From: an uncultured Clostridia bacterium
Lineage (GTDB): Bacteria; Bacillota; Clostridia; Christensenellales; UBA1242
Direction of reading: 5' to 3'
Length of the DNA stretch: 64,000 nucleotides
NCBI GenBank assembly: GCA_947627545.1
Contig: CANQWK010000003.1
Span: 1 to 64,000, forward strand
Within the stretch, counting starts at the first letter, position 1, and each line of letters starts with the position of its first letter. A program made the translations under genes and the position numbers. The notes under the pieces are model-generated. The model searched no databases. It was given only the letters and a program-made list of their open reading frames with translations, and was not told the origin of the DNA. Shown here one piece after another: positions 49,576-59,786 of this stretch.

Positions 49576-51263
49576 TACAAACGCTTAATATTGAAAATGT
49601 TGCACTTATAAAAAAGGCAACGCTGGAATTTGATAAAAAACTCAATGTAATAAGTGGCGAAACAGGTGCTGGCAAAAGCATTATGCTAGATTCATTGAGT
49701 TTTGTTTTTGGCGGCAGGGCAGATAAAACACTTATTCGCTCAGGCGAAAACAAAATGAAGGTGGAAGCCATTTTTACAAACTTAAAACCTAGCCAAATAG
49801 ATTTTATTAAAAACAATTTAGGTCTAGAGTGTGATGGTGAACTTTTTTTATCGCGAGAGTTAGATTTGTCTGGCAGAAACAGTTGCAAAATAAACGGCGA
49901 ACTTGTGCCGGTAAACATGGTTAAAAAATTATGCTTAACGTTGGTTGACATTCATGGCCAAAGCGAACATCTTGCCATTTTAAATAACGATTATCAACTT
50001 AACATTATAGACCTTTTTAGCAAAACGGCGGCGGCAGTTTTAACCAAATTAGCGGACAAAATAAACAAGGTTAAAGAAATAGAAAATAGCATAAAACTGC
50101 TAGGCGGCAGCGAAAGTGAAAAACAAAATTTAATAGATTTATATAATTTTCAAATAACCGAAATAGAAAACGCAAAAATTGGCGAAAACGAAGCGGAAAA
50201 TTTAAGCCAAGAAAAACGAGAAATGCAGCAATTTGAACACATAAATCAGGCGTTAAAAACGGCTTATGAATGCGGCGCAAAAAACGGCTTTTCCACTTCT
50301 GCTAGCGAAAGTTTGCAACAGTGCCAAAAGGCTTTATCTCAAATTGCCTATCTCAACCCAATTTATGCCGAACTTTATAATCGCCTTAGCAGTGTGTTAA
50401 TTGAGGCAAATGATATTTTTGATACAATTTACACTCAACTAAACAACAACGTTTTTGATGAAGAGCGTTTTAATTTTGTGGACCAGCGGCTAGATTTTAT
50501 AAAATCTTTGTTTAGAAAATATGGCGGAGATTATTCAGCCATGCAAAAATATTACGCCGAAATTAGTGCCAAGTTAGACACATTAACAAATTCGGCAGAG
50601 AAATATAAAAATTTAATGGCACAAAAGGAAACATTAATTGAAGAAATTAATGCGTTGCAAGATAAACTTCATTCAATTCGCACAAAAGCGGCAGGCGAAC
50701 TATCCGCAAAAATAGGTCAAGAACTTAAATTTTTAGGCATGCCAAACACCAAAATGAGCGTGGAATTTTTACATACAGCCGAGCCATACACCTATTCCGG
50801 CTATGATAAAGTGGAGTTTATGTTTTCAGCTAACCTTGGCTTTGAACCAAAACCGCTAAATAAGGTTGTTTCGGGCGGGGAAATGAGCCGAGTGATGTTA
50901 GCTTATAAAATTGTTGTGGGCGAAGTTGACGATATTTCCACCATTGTTTTTGACGAAGTAGATAGTGGGCTTAGCGGAAACATTGCTTCAACCGTTGCAC
51001 AATATTTAGCAAGACTTTCAAACAATAAACAAATAATTGCAGTATCACACTTGCCACAAATTTGTGCAATGGCAGATAACAACATAAAAGTTGAAAAATT
51101 TAGCAATAACTCCACCACACAAACGCAGGCTGTAACTTTAAGTGGCAACGATTTATATAAAGAAATTGCAAGATTAATGGGTGCAAGCACAAATGAAGCC
51201 GGCTTAAAAGTAAGCGTTGAACTTAAAAATTCAAGCACTGAATATAAAAACACATTAAAATAA
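49572..51263 (+). CDS. recN: DNA repair protein RecN
   Basis: This 563-residue SMC-like ATPase has Walker A GETGAGKS (residues 30-37), a long coiled coil (about 150-370), the ABC signature VVSGGEMSRVMLAYK and Walker B TIVFDEVDSGLSG. It binds double-strand breaks and tethers ends for RecA-dependent repair. It is full length for the family. Its start overlaps a 14-residue leader frame. A terminator follows immediately. Confidence 0.97.
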   Translation: MIQTLNIENVALIKKATLEFDKKLNVISGETGAGKSIMLDSLSFVFGGRADKTLIRSGENKMKVEAIFTNLKPSQIDFIKNNLGLECDGELFLSRELDLSGRNSCKINGELVPVNMVKKLCLTLVDIHGQSEHLAILNNDYQLNIIDLFSKTAAAVLTKLADKINKVKEIENSIKLLGGSESEKQNLIDLYNFQITEIENAKIGENEAENLSQEKREMQQFEHINQALKTAYECGAKNGFSTSASESLQQCQKALSQIAYLNPIYAELYNRLSSVLIEANDIFDTIYTQLNNNVFDEERFNFVDQRLDFIKSLFRKYGGDYSAMQKYYAEISAKLDTLTNSAEKYKNLMAQKETLIEEINALQDKLHSIRTKAAGELSAKIGQELKFLGMPNTKMSVEFLHTAEPYTYSGYDKVEFMFSANLGFEPKPLNKVVSGGEMSRVMLAYKIVVGEVDDISTIVFDEVDSGLSGNIASTVAQYLARLSNNKQIIAVSHLPQICAMADNNIKVEKFSNNSTTQTQAVTLSGNDLYKEIARLMGASTNEAGLKVSVELKNSSTEYKNTLK

Positions 51264-51290
51264 TTGGCTGGAGAGCCAATTATTTTTATT
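51262..51290 (+). terminator. recN terminator
   Basis: AATTGGCT/AGCCAATT with loop GGAG and a T-rich tail, beginning in the stop codon. Confidence 0.85.
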
Positions 51291-51311
51291 ATTTAAATTC
51301 TTGCAAACCTA

Positions 51312-51342
51312 ATAAAAAAATAGGCTATATGGCCTATTTTTT
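51312..51342 (-). terminator. ferredoxin terminator
   Basis: AATAGGC/GCCTATT-type hairpin with A/T runs; on the minus strand it begins in the ferredoxin stop codon. Confidence 0.7.
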
Positions 51343-51537
51343 CTTTCTGTTTGGATTTTCGTCTGGGTCTTGCTTATTAATGTCTATTGCTGTCATTGGG
51401 CAAAAATTCATGCATCCACCACATCTTACACATTTCTTGGGGTCTATTTTTGCTTTGCCTTCTACTATTTTTATTGCTCCAACTGGGCATATTGCCACAC
51501 AACCACCGCATGCTATACATTTTGTTCTATCTACCAT
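51334..51537 (-). CDS. 2[4Fe-4S] ferredoxin
   Basis: This 67-residue protein has two clusters of four Cys, CIACGGCVAICP and CVRCGGCMNFCP, each completing the other's 4Fe-4S site. It carries low-potential electrons in anaerobic metabolism. I start it at MVDRTKC, which follows AAAAGGAG; the frame extends 12 codons further upstream without support. It is followed by a Lys/Asn/Pro tail. It lies 0.9 kb from a TrxB-like flavoprotein. Confidence 0.95.
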   Translation of the reverse strand: MVDRTKCIACGGCVAICPVGAIKIVEGKAKIDPKKCVRCGGCMNFCPMTAIDINKQDPDENPNRKKK

Positions 51538-51614
51538 TTTATTCTCCTTTTGTATATATTCATTATATAACATTTTTGTTTATAATCAACAAAAAATGCT
51601 AATTTTTTATGTTT

Positions 51615-52187
51615 TTAGTTGTTTAATTTAACTTTTCTTTTATAGGTTTTATAATCTTCTATTTCTGTAATAAAATCGTCTATATCAACTTTTGTGCATC
51701 TCAAACCAGCATCGCTATATTCTTGGCTTACCAAATAATATTCGTCTTTGCCTGAGGTGTTTTTCTTTACTATATTGTACCATAAATGCACATCAGGGTC
51801 GGTAGAATTTCCAGATTTTGAATATTTAAAACAAAATTGCGCAGGAGAATGTATTAACTTATCTGGCTCTAAAAAAATGTCATATTCATTGTCTAGCGGA
51901 ATATTGCCAAGTTCTTCTCTTGAAATTGGACCAAATGCAACTTCCATATAGCCTAGTTTTGGGTTTTCTATAGTTAACCTTACACTTCGTTCAAAAGCGG
52001 TTGTAATTACAGTGCAAGTAAACAAATCCTGCATTAAATATACCGACTTTTTATTGCACATTGCTGACGATATTTCGGCGGTCATTTCATCTGAAAGTTG
52101 AGCGATATATGTTAAATATAAATCTTTCATTCGGTTGTCTTTAAGCATATAATTTAACATTCGGTTATATTCTGCACTAAATATCAT
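51615..52187 (-). CDS. hypothetical protein, 190 aa
   Basis: This soluble mixed alpha/beta protein is not recognised. It has an N-terminal helical half (YNRMLNYMLKDNRMKDLYLTYIAQLSDE) and a beta-rich half with several Tyr and Asp. No signal or membrane segment. GAGG precedes the ATG. It lies on the minus strand upstream of the ferredoxin gene, with 77 nt between, so the two could be co-transcribed. Confidence 0.65.
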   Translation of the reverse strand: MIFSAEYNRMLNYMLKDNRMKDLYLTYIAQLSDEMTAEISSAMCNKKSVYLMQDLFTCTVITTAFERSVRLTIENPKLGYMEVAFGPISREELGNIPLDNEYDIFLEPDKLIHSPAQFCFKYSKSGNSTDPDVHLWYNIVKKNTSGKDEYYLVSQEYSDAGLRCTKVDIDDFITEIEDYKTYKRKVKLNN

Positions 52188-52398
52188 AATTACCTCATTA
52201 TTTTTTGTTTTTTTTAATTGTTTTTAGTAAATTTTTTTTGAACTTTTGCATTTTTTAGTTTATTTTTTCATTTGCTGAATAATTTTTTATATTTATTCAA
52301 TTGCCCATTATTTTAACACGGATTTTAAACTTGTCAAGAGGGCAAACTAAAAATGTATTATATTTCATATAATAATTTTAAAAAAATATTATTTTTAT

Positions 52399-52427
52399 TT
52401 GGAAAAACTTGTTATTTGGGGTATAAT
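52399..52427 (+). promoter_or_regulatory. trxB-like gene promoter placed for a leaderless transcript
   Basis: TTGGAA, 17 nt and a perfect TATAAT whose last base is 6 nt before ATG 52434. This also argues against the upstream in-frame ATG at 52353, which lies before the promoter. Confidence 0.75.
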
Positions 52428-52433
52428 AAAGGT

Positions 52434-53330
52434 ATGAAAGCAGATGTTCTTATTGTTGGTGGCGGCCCCGCAGGTTTAACAGCTGGCATTTTTTTGTGCA
52501 GGGCAGGGCTTAACGCAATTATGTTTGAAAAACTTGCCATTGGTGGGCAGGCTGGGCTTTCTTATAAAATTGCAAATTACCCAGGGTTTGAAACCATTTC
52601 TGGCTTTGAACTAACCGAACGTATGCATAAACATGCAGAAAGTTTTGGCTTAAAAACCGAAATGAGCGAAGTTACATCTGTTAGCAAAACAAAAACAGGG
52701 TTTTCGGTTAAAACTAAAAATGGCTCATTCTTTGCGCCAAAAGTAATTTTGGCATGTGGTTGTGCTCCGCGAAAACTCAACTTGCAAAACGAAAAAAAAT
52801 TTTTAGGCAAAGGTGTAAGTTTTTGTGCTAGTTGTGATGGTAACTTTTTTAAAAACAAACAGGTTGCAGTTGTTGGCGGTGGGGAAACAGCAATAGAAGA
52901 TGTTGATTATTTATCTAAAATAGCAAGCCAAATTTATTTAATAAATCATAACAATAAATTTTATGCGGCGGAAAGTGAAGTTGAACGAATAAAAAAATAT
53001 AAAAATTTGCAAATAATTTTAAATGCTAACATTGTGAAATATATAGGAGATAAAAATTTAGAGCAAATAGAAATTGAAATAAAAAATAAAAAACAAATTT
53101 TGTCTGTTAACGGAGTGTTTGTTGCAATTGGCAGCGAACCAAACTTAAACTTTTTAAAATTTGATATAAAAAGAGATAAAAAAGGCTACATTGTGGTTGA
53201 CGCAAACATGCAAACAAGCGAAAAAAATTTATATGCGTGCGGAGATGTTATTAGCAAAACATTTAGGCAGGTTGTTAATGCTTGTGCCGAGGGGGCTACC
53301 GCAGCCAACGCATGCATTGGCAAAAAATAA
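52434..53330 (+). CDS. trxB: thioredoxin reductase-like flavoprotein
   Basis: This 298-residue protein has the FAD site GGGPAGLTAG, the redox-active C131-A-S-C134 pair followed by DG, the second nucleotide motif GGGETAIEDV and the C-terminal YACGDV. But the HRR...R motif that holds the 2'-phosphate of NADPH reads INHNNKF, without the basic residues. It may thus use NADH, another donor, or ferredoxin, as in ferredoxin-dependent flavin thioredoxin reductases of clostridia. The start at 52434 is fixed by the promoter and the family N-terminus. No thioredoxin gene is adjacent. Confidence 0.88.
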   Translation: MKADVLIVGGGPAGLTAGIFLCRAGLNAIMFEKLAIGGQAGLSYKIANYPGFETISGFELTERMHKHAESFGLKTEMSEVTSVSKTKTGFSVKTKNGSFFAPKVILACGCAPRKLNLQNEKKFLGKGVSFCASCDGNFFKNKQVAVVGGGETAIEDVDYLSKIASQIYLINHNNKFYAAESEVERIKKYKNLQIILNANIVKYIGDKNLEQIEIEIKNKKQILSVNGVFVAIGSEPNLNFLKFDIKRDKKGYIVVDANMQTSEKNLYACGDVISKTFRQVVNACAEGATAANACIGKK

Positions 53331-53449
53331 AAAACTTTTAAGCAAAATGGAGCGGACAAATAATATAAATTAATAAAAATTTTGTGCATCTAAAAGCAAA
53401 GTAACTAACTTAATTGTAAACGCCTTATGAAAAGGTGTAAAGGGGTAAA

Positions 53450-56400
53450 ATGAAAAGAAAATTAACAATAGTTTCTGTTTTAACCTTAATAATTTTATCA
53501 ATTGGCGCGGTGTTTTCGCTTGGCAGTTTTTCTTTTAATAAAAACAATCAAAGCAGCAATGAAGTTGAAAATGTAAAAAGCATAAAAGAAAATGTTAAAA
53601 ATTCAACCGAAAACTCTAAATTGGCAAATAGCATAAATTTGGCGGACACTAATCTTGATGAGAATTTAGAAAATAGCAATTGGTTAGTTTATAGGCAAGG
53701 GGAAGAAATTTTGCCGTATAAAGATGAAGTTATTGCAGGGCAAACTTCTGGCTATGGCAAATTTGTGTTGAATGCAAAAGATGTAAGTTTAAGCACAACG
53801 GCAAACACAGGGTTTGAGTTGGTGGGTTGGAATTTTACATATTTTAGTGGAGAAGAAACAAACAAGTTTTTGTATTTGTTTAGTGAAGAGGAAAATTTAA
53901 CCAAAACTTCTAATAGTTTTGTTTACACTTTGCCTAGCGAAACGGTAGAGGGACAAGCCGTTACCATTAAGGCAGAATATTTTGATTTAGATAACGACAA
54001 CTTTTTTGATAGTGGCACATTTAACATTTCAAATGTGTTTAGCGATATGACCGTTGAGCCGGTTTTCGATTATATTTATTATAATTTAGATGTCAGTTCA
54101 GCTTTTGGCTTAACCGATGTTGCCGCATCGCTTAGCGAAAGTTCTAGTTACAAAACTTTGCAAGTTAACGGTAGCACACTATTCTATTTGCAAGAAGATG
54201 ACGGCATTTATTCTTACGCCTTTTTGCAAACAGGCGAACAAGTTTTGTTTTGCAATCAAGTTAAATTGGTGGCGGATGAATTGTTTACAACTCGCACTCA
54301 AAACGGCGTTGAACAAAACATTTCGCTATCTCGCGGCACGTTTAGATTTAACGAAAATGTAAATTTAACCTTAAACATAAACGCAAAAGAAATTTTGGCG
54401 GAGGGCGGCATTAATATTGATGTAACTCAGGTTAAATTAATTGAAAATGGCAGCACATCAATTTTAACAGATGACAAACAAAATTTAAATTGGGCGGAAA
54501 TTAATAAAGAGGACAATGGCAGAACAACCAGCGTGCAAATTTGCATTAATATTCTAAACACAAAAAATAGAACAAGTTTTATTAGCCTAGATTATGACAA
54601 TTTGTTTGTTGCTTCTATTAGTCCAATTGTTGATAATTTAAACACTGGCAGCGAAAATGATTACATAAAAAATTCGCTTAACATAATTAAACAAAGTTTG
54701 CAAATTAATTATTATTTCAGCCAAATTGACGAGGCAACATATTTTGTAAAAAACAGTTTGCAAAACGAAGATAACCGCATTTTTGAATTGCTTTGTCAAA
54801 CCGAAATCTGCGGCGAAAATTCCAATTATGTATATTACACATTTAATTCAATAACATTAAGTGAAAATATTGAAAATCAGCATTTAATAATTAACGGAAA
54901 CATTTTAAAGTTTGCCGATATCAACCAAAATTTTGAAATTTTTGTAGACTATTCATCATTCGAATACAACATAACTTTTGCACCATATTTGCAAATTGAA
55001 AACAAAGGCGAGCAAACCTTAATTAGAATAAATGAGCCTAATTTTAACATTAATGCGCCAAAGCATTTTGTGCGAGGCAGCAGTTACGCTTGCAACAGCC
55101 AAATTAATGCAGAAAATGTGGGCTATGAATTTTTAGGCTACAGTTTAAATAGCCAACCAGAAATGGAACTTGAGGTTACTATTGATGAAATTCAACCGCA
55201 AGACCTTGAAGTTAAAATGATTTACAAATATGTAAGTTATTCAATGCAGCTAACAAATTATGATAGCATTTATTTAGATAACGGCATTAACCGCATAATG
55301 CCAATTAGTGTTTTAAACATTTCTATTGATGATAATATAACCGATTTATCTAGCACGCTAAGAACAGATAACGAAAATAAATATCAAACAAAATCGCTAA
55401 TTATGGCAACAAATTTAATTGTTGGCAACTCCGTTAGCGTAACAATTGCAGTTAATAATGGCTTTATTTTGAAATCAATTTACATTTTAGAGCAAGACGG
55501 CTATTTTGTAGAAAATTTAACCGAACAAACAGAGTTAACCTTTAAATTTTCAATAACTCAAGATTTTATTAGTTTTTTAACCACAAATTCGCTTTTAAAT
55601 GACAAATTAATAAAAATTAATGTAACAGAAGATTTTGTGCGATATTCATTTACCTATTACATCGAGCCAACCTTTGACGCCGCTCAACAAAAAGATGTTA
55701 TTATGGCAGAAATAGACGCCACAACCGAAAACGAACAAGCCAAATTTTCATATTTTTATGATAAGGACGAAACTGAATATTCCACCAAGCAAGAAAAAGC
55801 AGATTTATGCAAAATTGTTATTGCAAATTTAAAGTTGTATGACGCAATTACATTGTCGGCAAAGGGTAAATCTTATAACGATACAACTTATCAATATGTA
55901 AGGTTTACCGAAAAAAACATTACAAGTTTAAAAGATAGTTTTGACGGCACAACTGCCACTGCAACTAGAATTATTGATAAAAATAACATTTCAATAAAAG
56001 TAATTTATTCTTCGTCTAAAACACGCTTTACAATAACCACTAACATGCCAAATGCGTTTGGGTTAGAAAACGAACAAATTAAATTTAGCAATTATTTGGA
56101 AATTTATCAAAACATTGCAAGTGAACGAACAAAAATTGACATAGACGGCAACAATGATGTTGTTATTCAATCTGGGCAATTTAGCATTAACTTTTTGCCA
56201 AATATGCAGTTTAATTTTGGTTATAGGTTTAAAAATTATTTGTTAATTGTTGACGGAATTACTCAAGAAACGCGTGCGGTAACCGGCTCAACCTACCCTT
56301 ATTTAGAAACCTTTTCAATATCGGTTAAAGATAGTTCGGTTTGCGAGTTGAACCTTGAATTTGAACTTATTAATTTTAGGCTGATTGTAAACCAATATGG

Positions 56401-59400
56401 CGAAGGTTATGTAAACAATTTAGGCAATGCTGAAATTAAAACATTTAATGGGGAGAAATACTCTTTTGACGGAAATTTGTACCTTGATATAAATGTGGAA
56501 AACAACGGCATAAAAATTGTTTTGCCAGAAGGCAGTTATATTTCTCGCTTTTACTTTATTGAGGGCGATAGCGAAATTGAGTTTGACAACTTAGGGCAAT
56601 CTAACGCCAGCACCGATTTCGAATTTAACCATAAATTTTCAATAAGCGAAATTCAAAAATATTTTTTAATTTATGGCAGTTATTTAGGCGATTTTTATCA
56701 AATTGACCTAAACCTAGAATATGTTTTGCACACCTATTCAATTGTGGCTAACTATAAATTTTATCAACCAAAAGGCGAGTTGCTAGATAATCAAATTAGT
56801 TACCCTTCACTTTTGCTAACTTACAATTTTAAAGGCGAAAACAGGCAAATTATAACCGAACCAAACAACAAAAGTTATACATTTAACAACCTTCCTTATG
56901 GCGTTAAAGTTAGAATAAGTTTGCAAGCAAATTTGCCTATTGGCTACACTTCGTTTGATGCTTGGGGTAGCGACTTAGTTATGGGCGACAACATAGGCAA
57001 CTCCAATGGGCTAGATTGGATTGAAATTTCTAAACTAACCAGCAACCGCAATTTAGTTTATTTAATAGATTATCAAACATTTTTAATTGAAATTGTAGAT
57101 AGTTCCAATTTTTATAGGGGAGATGCCTTAGTTGAAGTTAAATTAAACGGAGCATATAATTCTTACAAAAGAGTTGAAATGTACGATGCATTCAAAATAA
57201 CATTTATTGCAAATCGTTCAATTGGTTTTAAGTTTAATTATATGTATTATTTTGTCCCTTACACTTTGGGGCAAGAGGGTTACCAAGAAAATCAAGATAA
57301 CATTTATATTTATTCAAACGGCTTTAAAAAAGCGGAAGGTTACAATGCAGGCGAAACATATTATTTGCGTAAATTTTATAGCGAAAACATTGTGTTTGAA
57401 GAGCCTAATTTAAATATAAATGACTATGCAATTATAAACAACAAAATTTATTTTTATGCCGAGTTTGACTATATAAAAATTAATTTAATTAATCAAACTG
57501 AGGACTTAAATTTATCGCTAACAACCGCAGGCGTAGAGCATGAAAATTATTCAACTTACAAAGTTTATAAAAAGGTTGGCGGCAACTTTGTTAATATAAA
57601 CGAGTTGGAAGATAAAACATTAATTGCCACCGATGTTGTACGAATTGAAATTAGCATAAACAGTGTTGAAATTAAAAATATAAGAGATTTAGGCACAAAA
57701 TTAATAGACCTTAGCGATGGGCTAAGTTTGTTTCAAATTTCATATATAAGCAATTTTAAAACTATTTCTAAGGGCAAATATGAAATAGAATTTAATGTTC
57801 AAAGCCTGGTAGAACAAATAGACGATGCGGACAATTTAACACTTACTTATTTTTATAAAATAGAAAATAGGCAGGTTGAACTTACAACAAACATAAAAAG
57901 CCAGAAATTTTATAAAAACTTTATAATGAGTTACAATGGGCTTAATAATTTTAAGGAATTTAACAACACCACAAGCGAGTCCGTTTTAATTAGCAATTTG
58001 CAGTTTTTGGCGGAAGCCGAGTTTACTTATTCATTTAATGGAATAGATAGCAGTTTGTTTAATATTCAAAATGTAAAGTTTTACAAAATTGGAGGTAGGC
58101 ACGAGTTAATTTTGCCTAACGAGTACGATAACTATGGCATAGAAATAGGCTATGGCGACAAAATTATGTTAAGCGTTAGATACTTAAACAATTTGCGCAT
58201 AGAACTTCAAGTTGAGCCAAACCTAATATTTAACAAAGTGGGCGACATAACAAAAATAGAGCAGGACGAAAATAACGATTATTGGTTTTATAAAGTTTTC
58301 GAGTGCGATAACACAGGTGCAGGCATTGAAAAAGAGCAAATTTTAACCTTGGGCGAAACGCGTTCATACAACATTCAGGCGGCTAAACTAATTTTAGATT
58401 GTATTCAAATTAAATATCTTGACAATGATGGCATATATGTAAATCCAACAATTGTGGGGCAATACTCGGTTGAAATAACCTTTAACGCTCAAAGCGAAAG
58501 TGATTATGATTGGATTAACGAAATTATTTTAAGTTATAACATTTATTTGGTTATAACACCAAAGCCATTAGATTTAATTAACGGCTCATTTAACATTACA
58601 AAAGTTTATGACGGCTCAGCATCTATTGATTTTGGTCAAATATCTAATTATTTAACCTTTACAGACGGCAACAACGTGTTTATTCCTTATGCCGATAGTT
58701 TGTTTAAATTTGCCGAAACGCCAACCTGCGTAATTACAATTACAAATAGTTTAGGGCAAGAGGAATTGCATGCCGATGTTGGTTTAAGGCTAAACATTTT
58801 AATTTCAAAAATTCAACTTACAAACAGCGGCTTTAACAAAAATTTTAGTTTAAATTTAACTAACGGAAATTATGTAATGATAGGCGTTGTTACAATAAGT
58901 CAACGCAGTTTATATCTTGTTTCTACCGGCGATGCCGATGTGTATGATAAAGTGTATGACGGCACAACGTTGGTAGATTATGATACATCTAATTTCGTTT
59001 TAGGCAGAGGCTTAATTGAAAGCGATAGGCAATATGTTAGCATAGATTTTTCTAACTTAACCTTTGCTTTTGAAAATGCCGAAGTGGGCAAAAACAAACG
59101 GATTGTTCCTAATTCTAACGGCGCAATAAAAGATGTATATTCAAACATTCATAAAGCACAAAACTATAAACTAGAACTTAGCAATTATACCGCTTCAATT
59201 TATCCTAGCAGCGTATCGGCTTATGTTGCCGGCATTGGCGAAATTACAATTTATAATCAACTTGGAAAAATTAACACGGCAGATAGCGAACATTCTTATA
59301 GAAATTTTGTTAAATTAATTCCTATTGGTGCAGAACTAGAAATAAAACCAATTTTTGCCGATAGTTTAGAATATAGGCAAATTTATTCGCTTATTTCCTC

Positions 59401-59779
59401 ACATTTATCTAATTTAACAGTATTCGCTTTTGGTTACCAAATAGGCTTTAATGTAAATGGAGAAATATCTGGGCTTAACAACAATTTAGTTTTAAGCATG
59501 CCAACAATTTCGCGCTTAAATCAGGCGTTGTGGCTTTCTCAAACCGAAAGCGGAAAACTTGAATATACAACTTCAAACGGCATAGTTTATATAAATTTAA
59601 ATCAAATTTCGGGCGAATTTAACGGCTTTGTGTTTACAAAATCTAGGCGGCTACTAACTTGGTGGCAAATTACCTTAATTGTAATTTTAATTTTAATAAT
59701 TATAATTTTGCTAATTTTGTTGTATATTCATTTTAGAAGGCAAAAACATAAAAGAGATGCCTTAAATGAAAGAATTTAG
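53450..59779 (+). CDS. giant cell-surface protein, 2109 aa
   Basis: This protein begins with a signal/anchor segment (residues 4-27) and ends with a membrane helix (about 2072-2094) and a short basic tail, so it is bound to the membrane and displayed outside. The body is Asn/Glu/Ile-rich and beta-strand rich, with repeated units of about 90-150 residues resembling Listeria-Bacteroides/InlB-type repeats (GYEFLGYSLN, GFELVGWNF). Near the C-terminus are two YDG/MBG-type domains (TKVYDGSASIDFG at about 1720 and DKVYDGTTLVDYD at about 1840). It has no LPXTG motif. Possible role is adhesion or envelope structure. AAAGGGG precedes the ATG. Confidence 0.85.
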   Translation: MKRKLTIVSVLTLIILSIGAVFSLGSFSFNKNNQSSNEVENVKSIKENVKNSTENSKLANSINLADTNLDENLENSNWLVYRQGEEILPYKDEVIAGQTSGYGKFVLNAKDVSLSTTANTGFELVGWNFTYFSGEETNKFLYLFSEEENLTKTSNSFVYTLPSETVEGQAVTIKAEYFDLDNDNFFDSGTFNISNVFSDMTVEPVFDYIYYNLDVSSAFGLTDVAASLSESSSYKTLQVNGSTLFYLQEDDGIYSYAFLQTGEQVLFCNQVKLVADELFTTRTQNGVEQNISLSRGTFRFNENVNLTLNINAKEILAEGGINIDVTQVKLIENGSTSILTDDKQNLNWAEINKEDNGRTTSVQICINILNTKNRTSFISLDYDNLFVASISPIVDNLNTGSENDYIKNSLNIIKQSLQINYYFSQIDEATYFVKNSLQNEDNRIFELLCQTEICGENSNYVYYTFNSITLSENIENQHLIINGNILKFADINQNFEIFVDYSSFEYNITFAPYLQIENKGEQTLIRINEPNFNINAPKHFVRGSSYACNSQINAENVGYEFLGYSLNSQPEMELEVTIDEIQPQDLEVKMIYKYVSYSMQLTNYDSIYLDNGINRIMPISVLNISIDDNITDLSSTLRTDNENKYQTKSLIMATNLIVGNSVSVTIAVNNGFILKSIYILEQDGYFVENLTEQTELTFKFSITQDFISFLTTNSLLNDKLIKINVTEDFVRYSFTYYIEPTFDAAQQKDVIMAEIDATTENEQAKFSYFYDKDETEYSTKQEKADLCKIVIANLKLYDAITLSAKGKSYNDTTYQYVRFTEKNITSLKDSFDGTTATATRIIDKNNISIKVIYSSSKTRFTITTNMPNAFGLENEQIKFSNYLEIYQNIASERTKIDIDGNNDVVIQSGQFSINFLPNMQFNFGYRFKNYLLIVDGITQETRAVTGSTYPYLETFSISVKDSSVCELNLEFELINFRLIVNQYGEGYVNNLGNAEIKTFNGEKYSFDGNLYLDINVENNGIKIVLPEGSYISRFYFIEGDSEIEFDNLGQSNASTDFEFNHKFSISEIQKYFLIYGSYLGDFYQIDLNLEYVLHTYSIVANYKFYQPKGELLDNQISYPSLLLTYNFKGENRQIITEPNNKSYTFNNLPYGVKVRISLQANLPIGYTSFDAWGSDLVMGDNIGNSNGLDWIEISKLTSNRNLVYLIDYQTFLIEIVDSSNFYRGDALVEVKLNGAYNSYKRVEMYDAFKITFIANRSIGFKFNYMYYFVPYTLGQEGYQENQDNIYIYSNGFKKAEGYNAGETYYLRKFYSENIVFEEPNLNINDYAIINNKIYFYAEFDYIKINLINQTEDLNLSLTTAGVEHENYSTYKVYKKVGGNFVNINELEDKTLIATDVVRIEISINSVEIKNIRDLGTKLIDLSDGLSLFQISYISNFKTISKGKYEIEFNVQSLVEQIDDADNLTLTYFYKIENRQVELTTNIKSQKFYKNFIMSYNGLNNFKEFNNTTSESVLISNLQFLAEAEFTYSFNGIDSSLFNIQNVKFYKIGGRHELILPNEYDNYGIEIGYGDKIMLSVRYLNNLRIELQVEPNLIFNKVGDITKIEQDENNDYWFYKVFECDNTGAGIEKEQILTLGETRSYNIQAAKLILDCIQIKYLDNDGIYVNPTIVGQYSVEITFNAQSESDYDWINEIILSYNIYLVITPKPLDLINGSFNITKVYDGSASIDFGQISNYLTFTDGNNVFIPYADSLFKFAETPTCVITITNSLGQEELHADVGLRLNILISKIQLTNSGFNKNFSLNLTNGNYVMIGVVTISQRSLYLVSTGDADVYDKVYDGTTLVDYDTSNFVLGRGLIESDRQYVSIDFSNLTFAFENAEVGKNKRIVPNSNGAIKDVYSNIHKAQNYKLELSNYTASIYPSSVSAYVAGIGEITIYNQLGKINTADSEHSYRNFVKLIPIGAELEIKPIFADSLEYRQIYSLISSHLSNLTVFAFGYQIGFNVNGEISGLNNNLVLSMPTISRLNQALWLSQTESGKLEYTTSNGIVYINLNQISGEFNGFVFTKSRRLLTWWQITLIVILILIIIILLILLYIHFRRQKHKRDALNERI

Positions 59780-59786
59780 GAGTAAT

